64,000 nt of DNA from contig CP132903.1 of NCBI GenBank assembly GCA_031446145.1, positions 62,001 through 126,000 on the forward strand, given 5' to 3'. Below the pieces are notes generated by a model. It did not search any database. It saw only the letters and a program-made list of their open reading frames with translations, and was not told the DNA's origin. The translations under genes and the position numbers were made by a program. Below, one piece after another: positions 10,168-20,516 of this stretch. The first letter of the stretch is position 1, and every line of letters starts with the position of its first letter. Source of the stretch: Arsenophonus sp031446145. Its GTDB lineage: Bacteria > Pseudomonadota > Gammaproteobacteria > Enterobacterales > Enterobacteriaceae.

Positions 10168-11163
10168 ATGAGTATAAAAGTAGGCATTAATGGTTTTGGC
10201 CGTATTGGACGCATGGTATTTCGTGCTGCTCAAAAACGAAAAGATATTGAAATAGTTGCAATTAATGATATATTAGATATCGATTATATCGCTTACATGT
10301 TAAAATATGACTCAACTCATGGACATTTTAAAGGTGTTATTGCAGTAAATAAAAATAATTACCTATTAGTTAACGGTAAAAGTGTTTTCTGTACAGCAGA
10401 AAAAAATCCAGATAACTTATGTTGGGACGGGGTTGATGTTGTTGTTGAATCTACAGGGATTTTTTTAAATGATGAAACAGCACGCAAGCATATTATTCCA
10501 GGTCAAGCTAAAAAAGTAGTATTAACTGGACCCTCTAAAGATGCAACGCCTATGTTTGTTATGGGTGTCAATCATAACACTTATAATGGTCAAGATATTA
10601 TTTCTAATGCTTCTTGCACTACAAACTGCTTAGCACCATTAGTTAAAGTTATACATGAAAAATTTGGGATTATTGAAGGTTTAATGACAACTATTCATGC
10701 AATAACCGCAAATCAAAAAACAGTTGATGGCCCTTCATATAAAGATTGGAGAGGGGGGCGTGGTGCTTTACAGAACATCATTCCTTCATCTACCGGTGCT
10801 GCTAAAGCTATTGGTAATATTATTCCTGAATTAAATGGAAAACTAACCGGTATGGCTTTCCGTGTACCAACGCCTAATGTTTCAGTTGTTGATTTAACTA
10901 TTCGATTAAAAAAATCAACTAGTTATCAAGTAATTTGTCAAAAGATCAAAGAAGCAGCAAACAATGAATTAAAAGGGGTATTAGGTTATACTGAAGATGA
11001 AGTAGTTTCTACAGATTTTAATGGTGAGGAACTGACATGTATTTTTGATGCAAAAGCAAGCATTGCCTTAAACAATAACTTTGTAAAATTAATTGCTTGG
11101 TATGACAATGAAACCGGATATTCTCATAAGATCCTAGATCTAATTGCACATATTAGCAAATAA
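10168..11163 (+). CDS. gapA: glyceraldehyde-3-phosphate dehydrogenase A
   Basis: NAD-dependent glycolytic enzyme forming 1,3-bisphosphoglycerate in the cytosol. 331 residues, the same as E. coli. N-terminal Rossmann motif INGFGRIGR (residues 7-15), catalytic Cys150 in SNASCTTNC and His177 in TTIHAIT, and the C-terminal WYDNETGYS motif are all present. GGAG lies about 8-10 nt before the ATG. It stands alone between two long empty stretches, which indicates that surrounding genes were lost while gapA stayed under strong selection. The hairpin upstream may belong to its control region. Confidence 0.98.
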   Translation: MSIKVGINGFGRIGRMVFRAAQKRKDIEIVAINDILDIDYIAYMLKYDSTHGHFKGVIAVNKNNYLLVNGKSVFCTAEKNPDNLCWDGVDVVVESTGIFLNDETARKHIIPGQAKKVVLTGPSKDATPMFVMGVNHNTYNGQDIISNASCTTNCLAPLVKVIHEKFGIIEGLMTTIHAITANQKTVDGPSYKDWRGGRGALQNIIPSSTGAAKAIGNIIPELNGKLTGMAFRVPTPNVSVVDLTIRLKKSTSYQVICQKIKEAANNELKGVLGYTEDEVVSTDFNGEELTCIFDAKASIALNNNFVKLIAWYDNETGYSHKILDLIAHISK

Positions 11164-12533
11164 AAAATAAATTTTAAAACTTTTGTTTATTAATTCATAA
11201 TATACTTTATATGATAAAAAAATAGACATTAACACATAAGTTTTAATAAAATATCTAATATTTTATTTTTAAAATTCGTATACAATTTTATATACTCTAA
11301 TTTTTTGAAAAATATTAGAAGAATAAAAAAAATTATAAAATACAAAACTTAAAAAGTTATTCAGACGTATTTTCTAAAAATCAACAAATTTTTTATATTT
11401 GAAATTATTAGTTTTATTGCGAATAAAATAACATACAATAAAGAAACTTGGATGATATAAATAATAATTAAAATATTTTTTATGTTTTATCAAAGTATCA
11501 TTCATGGAAATGATAAAAAAATAATATATCATAAATATACATGCATTTTTATAGAAAAATAATATCAAAACTGTTTCTACTAAAAATACAAAAAAATACT
11601 TTTAATATATAAAAATATTGTTTTATTTTATCCAAAAAAAACATAAAACCAAAAATTTTAGTTAAAAATAAAAATTTAAATAATCAAAAAAATAAAATAA
11701 TTTACTTATATAATTTCTTTAAAAAAAGAAATACTTTTCGAAAAAGTATAATTTAAAAATGCTTTTATCTCTAATAAAATTAGTAGAAATTCAAATTTTG
11801 ATAATGATATTCTTACTATACTAAAAATAAAATTATCATAAAAAATATCAAAAAAAACAAGAAATACTAAATTTGAAATAAGCTATAAAAATTATAGAAA
11901 AAACAAAAAATTATCTTCTCCAATAATTAAATTTACCTTAAAAAATGATATCTACCTAAAAAATTTTCTAAAAAAATAACTGCAATATTTTAAAAAAATA
12001 TTATTTATACATTAAATTAAATTATTTATTTTTTATTAAAAAACTATTAGATAGTATATCTGTCTTCATTAGAAGACTTATCAAAAATAATAATTTTTGA
12101 TCTATTAAAATAAACATTTTTTTATCTATTGATAATGATTAACAATTAATTATAGAACACTAACCAAAAAAACTATAAATTTAATACATCAGAATTCATA
12201 TATAGATTGTATAATTTGCAAAATTATTATTTATTTCTTATGAAAAATTGCAAATCATCTATTTTTTAACTATTCATTGCTTTTATCTTAATTGATATAA
12301 CAGATTAAGTTTTATGAAAAATTATTTATTATTTATAGTAATAATTTATTATTTAAAATATTAACTAATACAAAATGACTAAAAATATTAATATGTAAAA
12401 ATTATTTTATCCTTAAAAAATTGCTGATTATTTTTATTTTAAAAATATATTTACATATAGTAATTAAGAACTATTATTGACATTCCCTCAATTTATATGA
12501 ATCATTTATGACATAAAATGTATTACTATATAA
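11164..12533. other. 1.4 kb gene-free stretch
   Basis: Follows gapA and precedes the convergent emrE-like gene. Only short, composition-driven ORFs with no conserved residues. No RNA gene or repeat recognised. Confidence 0.55.
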
Positions 12534-12866
12534 TTAATAAAAAGCAATATCAGAAACCAAATTAATCACTAAAACACCTGAAATAATTAACAAAATACCA
12601 ATAATAGCTGGTAAATCTAATTGCTGATTATAGAAAAATATAGATGCCAAAGAAACTAAAACAACACCTAAACCAGACCAAATTGCATAAGCAATACCTA
12701 ATGGCATCATTTTTACTACTTGAGATAAACCAAAAAATGAAATGGCATAACCAATAACAACAATAAATGATGGTAATAAACGTGTAAAACCATCTGCAGC
12801 TTTTAATGAAATTATTGCAATTACTTCAGCTATAATAGAAATTAACAAATAAGTTAATCCGTTCAT
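12534..12866 (-). CDS. emrE: SMR-family multidrug/cation efflux protein, EmrE-like
   Basis: Four-helix small multidrug resistance transporter of 110 residues, the same length as E. coli EmrE. The essential proton/substrate-coupling Glu14 (IIAEVIA), Trp63 in the AIWSGLG signature and the DLPAIIG...SGVLVINL fourth helix are present. It matches EmrE better than MdtI/MdtJ or SugE/Gdx. AGGAG lies 7 nt before the ATG. Drug export seems unnecessary inside a host cell, so it may export a metabolite or host-derived cation (quaternary amines, polyamines); that is inference. No partner gene is adjacent, consistent with a homodimer. Confidence 0.85.
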   Translation of the reverse strand: MNGLTYLLISIIAEVIAIISLKAADGFTRLLPSFIVVIGYAISFFGLSQVVKMMPLGIAYAIWSGLGVVLVSLASIFFYNQQLDLPAIIGILLIISGVLVINLVSDIAFY

Positions 12867-13701
12867 TATGTACTCCTAAATAACTATTTTAACATTCAGA
12901 TAGTATTGATTTTAATTACAAAAATATTTTTATAAAAAATAGAAAAAAAAGATGTTTTTTATATTTTATTGAACTTGTTTTATTTATATGATTTTTTGAG
13001 TTCTCATAAAAAATCTTTAGTTGATTTATTGTTTTTAATTTCAAAAAAATAGTTTAAAAGTAAAAAAATAAAAAATATCTTTTTATTTTACTAAAAAAAA
13101 TCACTAAAATTACATTCTATCTCATATAATTGACACATCATTTAAAAAATTATAAACCTTCTTGATATTATATATAAAACAAATACCTAATAAAAAATAA
13201 ATTTTTATAAAAAAAGCAATAATACTTTATGTCATAATAATTGATAACTAAATTAGTTTATTTCAATAAAAATTATAAATGAGCATACTTTTTATAATAA
13301 ACATCCGAGAAATATTTAATAAAATCTTATTAAAAATTATACAAAGCGTGTATTTTTTATTATTAAATCATAAATATTTTACTAAATAAGTGATTTCAAA
13401 GATTTATTAAAATAAATGTGCTACATAACACAAAAACGTCAAAACTTGATAAAAGAAATATAAAAAAATTAATAATTTTTTTATGTGATGTAATAAATTA
13501 TAATTTTTATTTTATTGTTTTAGATATATTTCATATACTTTTTAACATAAGAGATTCGTATATTTTTAAAATAATAACATACCTAAATAAAAAATAATTT
13601 TATTATAAATTCAATGCAAAAAATATAAAACAACAAACAAAAAAAAACAAATTAATACATTATTTTTATTAATTATTAAATTTCTATATAAGGTACAAAT
13701 T
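12867..13701. other. gene-free spacer between emrE-like gene and mutH
   Basis: Divergent 835-bp spacer with no readable gene remnant, RNA gene or strong hairpin. Promoters for both neighbours must be here but cannot be picked out against the A+T background. Confidence 0.5.
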
Positions 13702-14382
13702 ATGCATTTTTTCTCAAAAATACCAAATAACGAAGAAATTTTACTAAAAAAAGCACATGCATTAGCAGGATATACAATAGCAGAATTAGCTTCTGATATA
13801 GGTATACCTATTCCATTTAATCTAAAAAATAATAAAGGTTGGGTAGGAGAATTATTAGAACATTGTTTAGGTGCAAATGCTGGAAAAAAAAAAGAAAAAG
13901 ATTTTCTTAATTTAGGAATTGAGCTCAAAACAATCCCGATCAATCGATATGGTCAACCATTAGAGACTACTTTTATTTGTACCGCTCCATTAACCGAAAA
14001 TATTGGAGTAAGATGGAATTCTAGTTATTTAAGATATAAACTTTCACGAATATTATGGATCCCAATTGAAGGTGAAAAAAAAATTCCATTAGGAAAACGC
14101 AAAATTACTCGTCCAATACTTTGGAGTCCAAATTTAATAGAAGAAAAATTAATAAAACAAGATTGGGAGGAATTAATGGATATGATTGTTTTAGGTTATA
14201 TTGAAAACTTAACTGGAAATTATGGAGAAATATTACAAATTAGACCTAAAGCAGCCAATAAGAACATCTTAACAAAGGGTATCGGTAAATATGGACAACC
14301 AATAATGACTCAACCACGTGCTTTTTATCTTAAAAAAAATTTTACTAGCCAAATACTGATCAAATATCTTAATATTAATTAA
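13702..14382 (+). CDS. mutH: MutH, methyl-directed mismatch-repair endonuclease
   Basis: Sequence-specific nicking enzyme that cuts the unmethylated strand at hemimethylated GATC, activated by MutL. 226 residues (E. coli 229). The restriction-enzyme-like active site is complete: Glu53, Asp67, Glu74 and Lys76 (DFLNLGIELKT). The C-terminal DNA-contact region is present and full length. MutH needs MutS, MutL and Dam, none of which lie in this window. Retention is notable because mismatch repair is often lost in reduced symbionts. It is isolated, with no neighbour on the same strand within 370 bp. Confidence 0.93.
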   Translation: MHFFSKIPNNEEILLKKAHALAGYTIAELASDIGIPIPFNLKNNKGWVGELLEHCLGANAGKKKEKDFLNLGIELKTIPINRYGQPLETTFICTAPLTENIGVRWNSSYLRYKLSRILWIPIEGEKKIPLGKRKITRPILWSPNLIEEKLIKQDWEELMDMIVLGYIENLTGNYGEILQIRPKAANKNILTKGIGKYGQPIMTQPRAFYLKKNFTSQILIKYLNIN

Positions 14383-14755
14383 ATTTAGTATTTTTTTTAT
14401 AATAATTAAATACTTCTTATGCAAAATATTTTTTATAATTAAACATTAAATATAAAGTAATCTTGTATTCTTATATATTATAATATATATTATTTATTCA
14501 TAATAAAGTATTTATTTTTTTATATTTAATAATACCTTAAACACATCTCAAGAAAAAATATGATTTTATTTATATCATATTGTTTTTTATAAACAAAAAT
14601 TTCATTATTTTTTGATTATAAAATATTTTGTTATATGTGCCAAAAAAAATTATATAATATCCATCTTAAATATAATTTTCATAAAAATAATATTATTAAT
14701 TACTAAACGTTAATATATTTAATATCATTTAAAAAATTAAGGCAATAAAACATCT
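14383..14755. other. gene-free spacer upstream of metK
   Basis: 373 bp without coding sequence. AAGG about 15 nt before metK is the only ribosome-binding hint. No recognisable regulatory element (a MetJ box array is not evident). Confidence 0.45.
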
Positions 14756-15901
14756 ATGACAAAACATCTTTTTACTTCTGAATCAGTATCAGAGGGGCAT
14801 CCTGATAAAATTGCTGATCAAATTTCAGATGCAATACTTGATGCAATTTTAGAACAAGACTTAAAAGCACGTGTAGCATGTGAAACTTACGTAAAAACAG
14901 GTATGGTAATGGTTGGCGGTGAAATTACAACCACTGCTTGGGTAGATATTGAAGAAATTATTCGTCGAACAATACGTAAAATTGGTTATACAAGCTCTGA
15001 TATGGGTTTCGACGCTAATTCTTGTGCTGTTATAAATACTATTGGAAAACAATCACCTGATATTAATCAAGGAATAGACCGAAAAAATCCTTTTGAACAA
15101 GGTGCAGGTGATCAAGGAATTATATTTGGTTATGCAAATAATGAAACCGATGTTTTTATGCCAGCACCAATTACTTATGCTCATCGTCTAGTAGCACGTC
15201 AAGCTGAAGTAAGAAAAAATGGTACTTTACCCTGGTTACGCCCAGATGCTAAAAGTCAAATTACTTGTCAATATGAAAACAACAAAATTGTTGGCATTGA
15301 TACTATTGTATTATCTACTCAACACGATCAAGGAATTAACCAAAAAGTATTATTTGCAGCTGTTATGGATGAAATTATTAAACCAGTATTACCTAAAGAA
15401 TTATTAACAAAAAATACAAAATATTTTATTAATCCAACAGGTCGTTTTGTCATAGGTGGCCCAATGGGGGACTGTGGTTTAACTGGACGCAAAATTATTG
15501 TCGATACTTACGGTGGTATGGCTCGCCATGGCGGTGGAGCATTTTCCGGGAAAGATCCATCTAAAGTTGATCGGTCTGCTGCTTATGCAGCTCGATATAT
15601 AGCAAAAAATATTGTTGCAGCAGGACTAGCTTCTCGTTGTGAAATCCAACTATCTTACGCTATTGGGATAGCTCAATCTACATCGATCATGATAGATACT
15701 TTTGGTACAGCAAAAGTAAAAAATGACAAACTTATTCACTTAATAAATGAAATGTTTGATTTACGACCTTATGGTTTAATTAAAATGCTTAATTTATTAC
15801 AACCTATTTACCTTAAAACATCAGTATATGGACATTTTGGACGTTCTCAATTTCCGTGGGAAAAGACAGATAAAGTATCTGCACTATGTTCTGCAATTTA
15901 G
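14756..15901 (+). CDS. metK: S-adenosylmethionine synthetase
   Basis: Makes SAM from methionine and ATP, supplying the methyltransferases encoded in this window (prmC, cmoA/cmoB and others). 381 residues (E. coli 384). N-terminal SESVSEGHPDKIAD with catalytic His15 and metal ligand Asp17, the GAGDQG flexible-loop motif (about 117-122), and the GGGAFSGKDPSKVDRSAAY phosphate/magnesium region are intact. Only the last few residues differ in length. Stands alone; convergent with amiD. Confidence 0.98.
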   Translation: MTKHLFTSESVSEGHPDKIADQISDAILDAILEQDLKARVACETYVKTGMVMVGGEITTTAWVDIEEIIRRTIRKIGYTSSDMGFDANSCAVINTIGKQSPDINQGIDRKNPFEQGAGDQGIIFGYANNETDVFMPAPITYAHRLVARQAEVRKNGTLPWLRPDAKSQITCQYENNKIVGIDTIVLSTQHDQGINQKVLFAAVMDEIIKPVLPKELLTKNTKYFINPTGRFVIGGPMGDCGLTGRKIIVDTYGGMARHGGGAFSGKDPSKVDRSAAYAARYIAKNIVAAGLASRCEIQLSYAIGIAQSTSIMIDTFGTAKVKNDKLIHLINEMFDLRPYGLIKMLNLLQPIYLKTSVYGHFGRSQFPWEKTDKVSALCSAI

Positions 15902-16042
15902 TTTTATTTTTAATTATTATATTAAAAATTTTAGATAATTATAAAAAAAATAATAATTTCATATTCAAAAAAATTTAAATCTATTAAGTCTAAATTATAA
16001 TAAATATTATATTTTAGTAATTTTTACTAAACAAGAAAACTG

Positions 16043-16074
16043 TAAAATCTATTTTTTGTTTAAAACAGATTTTA
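16043..16074. terminator. hairpin between convergent metK and amiD
   Basis: Arms TAAAATCT (16043-16050) and AGATTTTA (16067-16074), then one mismatch and four more A/T pairs. It lies 140 nt past metK and about 75 nt past the convergent amiD stop, so it could serve either strand. No strong U-tract; function inferred. Confidence 0.35.
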
Positions 16075-16150
16075 TAATCAGTATTTTCTAATATAATATT
16101 AATAATTAATTGATCAAATTATCTTTTAATAAATAATTAAAAGTATTTTA

Positions 16151-17008
16151 TTATGCTATAACTTCAACACCTTGATTTCTGTATTTCTCAACTAATGCAC
16201 AAGCAATTGCTTCTGTTTCAGCATCCGGATTACCACTAATATCCATTGAACGAAAATGCAGCTGAAATGCACTAATAATTTTGCGTGTTTCTTCGTCAAG
16301 TTCACCTGATTGAGGAATTTTATCATACCCATATTTTTGTAATTTTTGTTGAATAACTAATACGTTAGCAGGTGAATATGGTGATCGACCTGCTAAATAT
16401 TTTTTAACCGTTATTTCATCTGGCCAAGCACCAATACCAAATGCAGCTAACCTCTTCCAAGGAAAAAGTTTGCCTGGATCATACTTTCTTAAAGGAGCAA
16501 TATCACTATGTGCTAAAACATTATCGGGAGTAATATTGTATTTTCTTATGATATCTTTTGCCAAAAAAATAATGGCTGAAATTTGTTTTTCAGTAAATGG
16601 ATACCATATCCTACTGCCAAATAAATCTTCAGTAAATCCTTTATTAACTATTTCTATACCAATAGAACTATAATTAATATTTAATTTTCCATTCCAATTA
16701 CTCAAACCTGCATGCCAAGCTTTTTTATTTTCTGGAACTAAATTAAAAATCACTGGTTTTCCATTTTTTGTTTTAAGATGTTTAGGAATAAGATAATGAG
16801 CACTTACTTGAGCCTGTGTTAATAGATCTAATGATCTGGCATCATTCACCACCGTATAATGAAATATCAAAAATTTAATTCTATTATTTTGACTGATAGA
16901 AGAAAAAGATTGATCTATATAATAATTACCTTTATCAATAATATGTTGTTCAGAAGAGCAACCAATTATCATTATTAATATTAATAAAATAATTAATAAT
17001 TTGCCCAT
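16151..17008 (-). CDS. amiD: AmiD, N-acetylmuramoyl-L-alanine amidase (lipoprotein)
   Basis: Outer-membrane-anchored zinc amidase that cleaves the MurNAc-L-Ala bond, including anhydro-muropeptides. 285 residues (E. coli 276). Lipoprotein signal peptide with lipobox ending at Cys17 (MIIGC). Amidase_2 domain with zinc ligands His50 (IFHYT), His167 (AHSDIAP) and Asp177 (KYDPG) and catalytic Glu119 (GIEI). C-terminal peptidoglycan-binding domain (about 205-280). GGAG sits 5 nt before the ATG. Presence implies a turned-over peptidoglycan sacculus and an outer membrane, in line with murJ and lolB in this window. Confidence 0.92.
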   Translation of the reverse strand: MGKLLIILLILIMIIGCSSEQHIIDKGNYYIDQSFSSISQNNRIKFLIFHYTVVNDARSLDLLTQAQVSAHYLIPKHLKTKNGKPVIFNLVPENKKAWHAGLSNWNGKLNINYSSIGIEIVNKGFTEDLFGSRIWYPFTEKQISAIIFLAKDIIRKYNITPDNVLAHSDIAPLRKYDPGKLFPWKRLAAFGIGAWPDEITVKKYLAGRSPYSPANVLVIQQKLQKYGYDKIPQSGELDEETRKIISAFQLHFRSMDISGNPDAETEAIACALVEKYRNQGVEVIA

Positions 17009-18298
17009 ATGAACTCCATATAACTATTGTAATATTAATAATGTAATATTACATTATAAAAAAATACTTTATTGCAAGATTTAAGATTAAATCTTTAAAT
17101 TCTTATATTTTAATTGAAAATTTATTTACATAGTATTTATTTTATTTTATTAGTTTAAATGTAATTATTAAAAATACTTTAAAAAATTTAAAAATTTTTT
17201 ATAAAAAACTGTACTGCTGAATTATATAATCTATATATCAAAAAAATAGAAATATTTTTTTATATTATAATAAATTTAAAAATATGATATATGCTTATTA
17301 TAATTATAAACGATCGGAGGAATTGGAAATTATTGAATGATAATCACTATTTATATTTTTTATAATAAAATAAGAAAATTTAAATAATTAATTATATAAT
17401 ATTATCACTGCTATAATCTTTCTTACAACATTTTAAAAACTCATTATGTGTTTTTTATAATTGTTAAAATAAAAAATGTAATTAAAAAAATAACATAATA
17501 CAAAATTTTTTTTGTATAAAAAAAACTGCCTGATTTTTTTTAATAAAATTATAATATCTTCAAAAATTTTAATCGTTTAAAAAAATAATTTTATATAAAT
17601 CTACATCAATTAAAAACAAAAAACTATGTTTATATTTATTTATTAATAATATTTTATACTATTTAGTAACTAAAGAAATAATATAAAACATAAAATTATT
17701 ATATTGAAAAGATATTTGAAAATATTAATTTTTAAAAACTGATTTTTAAATAAGAAATATATCGTTAGTTCACTAATATTAATAATTATACAACAAAATA
17801 TTTTGATGTTTTATAACTATCTAGATAAAAATATTTCTTTTTTATTATAAATATGCACATATAATACTTTTAATTTGTATTTCTATATTTTACAAAAAAT
17901 ATTTTTTGTACATAATTTTATATATGATTCTAATAAACAAAAAAATACTTCACAAAATATTTTTACTACTAAAATGCTATAATTGATACAATCACATTAA
18001 TATTTAAAATATATTAATTTTAATATTTTAATTTTTATCTAAAAAGTATTAAATTAATAACTTTAATTAATGTTATTAAAACAAAAAATAAAATTCAAAA
18101 AACATTCATATTAAATGACTATTAATAATTAATATATGTTTTGTAAATATATAACTGATATTTTAATAATCTTAAATTTCATACTTTTAATACAATCATA
18201 CTCATTCGTCTATATTCTTTATAAACATTTCAACTATTATTAAAAACAATAAATTGACATTTATCATGAATATTCAACTATAAAAATTATTTTATTTT
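17009..18298. other. 1.3 kb gene-free stretch
   Basis: Lies past the ihfB 3' end, where enterobacteria carry ycaI, msbA and lpxK; none is readable. A GGAGG ribosome-binding-like motif at 17316-17320 is followed by no ORF longer than about 16 codons. Nothing else recognised. Confidence 0.55.
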
Positions 18299-18583
18299 TT
18301 ACGCATATATATTAACACGGTCACGTAATTTTTTACCTGGTTTAAAGTGAGGTACAACTTTTTCTTTTAAAAAAATTTGATGACCAGTTTTAGGATTACG
18401 ACCAATACGCGAAATATGGTAATGAATAGAAAAACTTCCAAATCCACGAATTTCAATACGCTCTCCTTTAGTAAGGGTAATACTCATATGTTCAATCATT
18501 AATTTTATAGTTTTTGCAATTAATTTTGCTGGTATATAAGATAATTCATTAACAAGTCTTTCGATAAGTTCAGACTTTGTCAT
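18299..18583 (-). CDS. ihfB: integration host factor subunit beta
   Basis: DNA-bending nucleoid protein; the beta half of the IHF heterodimer. 94 residues, as in E. coli, with the ERIEIRGFGSFS core, the DNA-intercalating proline in GRNPKTG, and VPHFKPGKELRDR-type C-terminal helix. AGGAG lies about 8 nt before the ATG. Follows rpsA by 75 nt on the same strand, the standard rpsA-ihfB arrangement. The partner ihfA is outside this window. A retained IHF suggests that bent-DNA promoter architecture is still used. Confidence 0.96.
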   Translation of the reverse strand: MTKSELIERLVNELSYIPAKLIAKTIKLMIEHMSITLTKGERIEIRGFGSFSIHYHISRIGRNPKTGHQIFLKEKVVPHFKPGKKLRDRVNIYA

Positions 18584-18658
18584 AATATTTCTCCTTTAAA
18601 ATATTGCTTTTTTCTTAATAAATAAGAAAAATATTTTTTATTATGATACATTTACTTT

Positions 18659-20335
18659 TTATTCACCTTTAGCTACTTTAAAAGCTTCAGCCATAGCATT
18701 ATTGATAAAATCACTGCTTTCTTTTTTGCTGACAGTAGTAATTATATCTTTTTCGTTAACTTCATCTTTTGTATAAAACGATAAGACAATCATACGATTT
18801 TTTCTGTCAACACCAGTATATTTGGCTTCAACAATACGATCGACTTTAAACATTTTATAAAAATCTTCTTTTAGACGATCACGCACAACATCTGATATAC
18901 GTAAATAACCTTCAACACCTGCAGCTAATTCGATGGTAACTCCTTTTTCGTCAACCAAAACTACTTTGCCACTAACAAGAATACCTTTTTTATGAGAAGA
19001 TAAATAAGCATTAAATGGATCTTCACCTAATTGTTTAATTCCTAATGAAATACGTTCACGTTCAGCATCAACTTGCAAAACAACAGCAGAAATTTCATCT
19101 CCTTTTTTATATTGACGTACAGCTTCTTCACCTGGAATATCCCAAGATATATCAGATAAATGAACTAAACCATCGATACTACCTTCTAAACCAATAAAAA
19201 TACCAAAATCAGTAATAGATTTTATTGTTCCTTCAACACGATCATTCTTATTATGTGTTTCTGCAAATTGTTGCCATGGATTTGGTTGACATTGTTTTAA
19301 ACCCAATGAAATACGACGACGTTCTGCATCAATATCTAAGACCATAATTTCAACAACATCAGATACATTAACAACTTTAGATGGATGAATATTTTTATTA
19401 GTCCAATCCATTTCAGAAACATGTACTAAACCTTCAACACCTTCCTCTATTTCAACAAAACAACCATAATCAGTAAGATTAGTGACACGTCCTTTTAATT
19501 TAGTTTTTTCTGGATAACGTTTAGCAATTTCTACCCAGGGATCTTCTCCAAGTTGTTTTAAACCTAAAGAAACACGTGTTCTATCCCTATCAAATTTCAA
19601 TATTTTAACATTAATGTCATCGCCAACATTAACAATCTCACTTGGATGTTTTACTCGTTTCCAAGCCATATCAGTAATGTGCAATAAACCATCAACTCCA
19701 CCTAAATCAACAAATGCACCATATTCAGTTAAATTTTTTACAACACCTTTAACTTCCATACCTTCTTGTAGGGTTTCAAGCAAATGAGTGCGTTCAGCAC
19801 TAGTTTCGGACTCAATCACAGAACGTCTCGAAACAACAACATTATTACGTTTTTGATCTAATTTGATAACTTTAAATTCGAGCTCTTGATTTTCTAAATT
19901 GATTGTATCACGAACGGGACGCACATCTACCAATGAACCAGGCAAAAATGCACGAATACCTCTTAATTCTACAGTAAAACCACCTTTTACTTTACCATTA
20001 ATAATTCCAATTACTGTATCAGTATTTTTATATGCTTTTTCTAACATTAACCAAGCTTCATGTCTTTTTGCTTTTTCACGAGATAAAATCGTTTCACCAA
20101 AACCATCTTCTACTGCGTCTAAGGCAACATCAATTTTATCACCAATTTGGATTTCTAACTCACCCTGTACATTTTTAAATTGATCTATCGGAATTGCTGA
20201 TTCTGACTTCAAACCTGCATCGATTAATACTATATCTTTATCTATAGCAACAACAATACCACTAACAATAGCACCCGTGCGAGTTTCAACACTTTGTAAA
20301 GATTTTTTAAAAAGTTCAGCAAACGATTCTGTCAT
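18659..20335 (-). CDS. rpsA: 30S ribosomal protein S1
   Basis: Binds mRNA leaders at the 30S platform and is needed for initiation on weak Shine-Dalgarno sites. 558 residues against 557 in E. coli, with six S1 (OB-fold) repeats from about residue 20 to 530, such as GAFVDLGGVDGLLHI and GCFVEIEEGVEGLVHV. The start at 20335 matches E. coli MTESFA; an in-frame ATG 45 nt upstream would add 15 unconserved residues. Only GAAG precedes the chosen start, which resembles the weak-SD, structured and autoregulated rpsA leader of E. coli. Part of the cmk-rpsA-ihfB block. Confidence 0.96.
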   Translation of the reverse strand: MTESFAELFKKSLQSVETRTGAIVSGIVVAIDKDIVLIDAGLKSESAIPIDQFKNVQGELEIQIGDKIDVALDAVEDGFGETILSREKAKRHEAWLMLEKAYKNTDTVIGIINGKVKGGFTVELRGIRAFLPGSLVDVRPVRDTINLENQELEFKVIKLDQKRNNVVVSRRSVIESETSAERTHLLETLQEGMEVKGVVKNLTEYGAFVDLGGVDGLLHITDMAWKRVKHPSEIVNVGDDINVKILKFDRDRTRVSLGLKQLGEDPWVEIAKRYPEKTKLKGRVTNLTDYGCFVEIEEGVEGLVHVSEMDWTNKNIHPSKVVNVSDVVEIMVLDIDAERRRISLGLKQCQPNPWQQFAETHNKNDRVEGTIKSITDFGIFIGLEGSIDGLVHLSDISWDIPGEEAVRQYKKGDEISAVVLQVDAERERISLGIKQLGEDPFNAYLSSHKKGILVSGKVVLVDEKGVTIELAAGVEGYLRISDVVRDRLKEDFYKMFKVDRIVEAKYTGVDRKNRMIVLSFYTKDEVNEKDIITTVSKKESSDFINNAMAEAFKVAKGE

Positions 20336-20516
20336 AGTAAGATCTTCAAAAATTTTAATTTTTAATTTTCCATTTAACATCCTGATAAAATGGTTTTTTT
20401 ATACATATTTTGTAACATTCCTTGTAACAAATCTTTATTAAATCAAACAAAAATCAAAACCATACTGATAAAAATTAATAGATATGACTGGTTGTTATAT
20501 CTCAATATTTATCGTA

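Noticed and set aside
11374..11568. 64-codon open frame on the minus strand after gapA
   Set aside because: Low-complexity Phe/Tyr/Ile/Lys composition with no conserved motif and no ribosome-binding site; looks like chance.
13611..13943. 110-codon frame antisense to mutH
   Set aside because: Mirrors the conserved MutH reading frame; protein has no family features.
17316..17339. GGAGG followed by ATG, resembling a gene start
   Set aside because: Spacing is too long (16 nt) and the frame closes after 16 codons; at most a relic ribosome-binding site.
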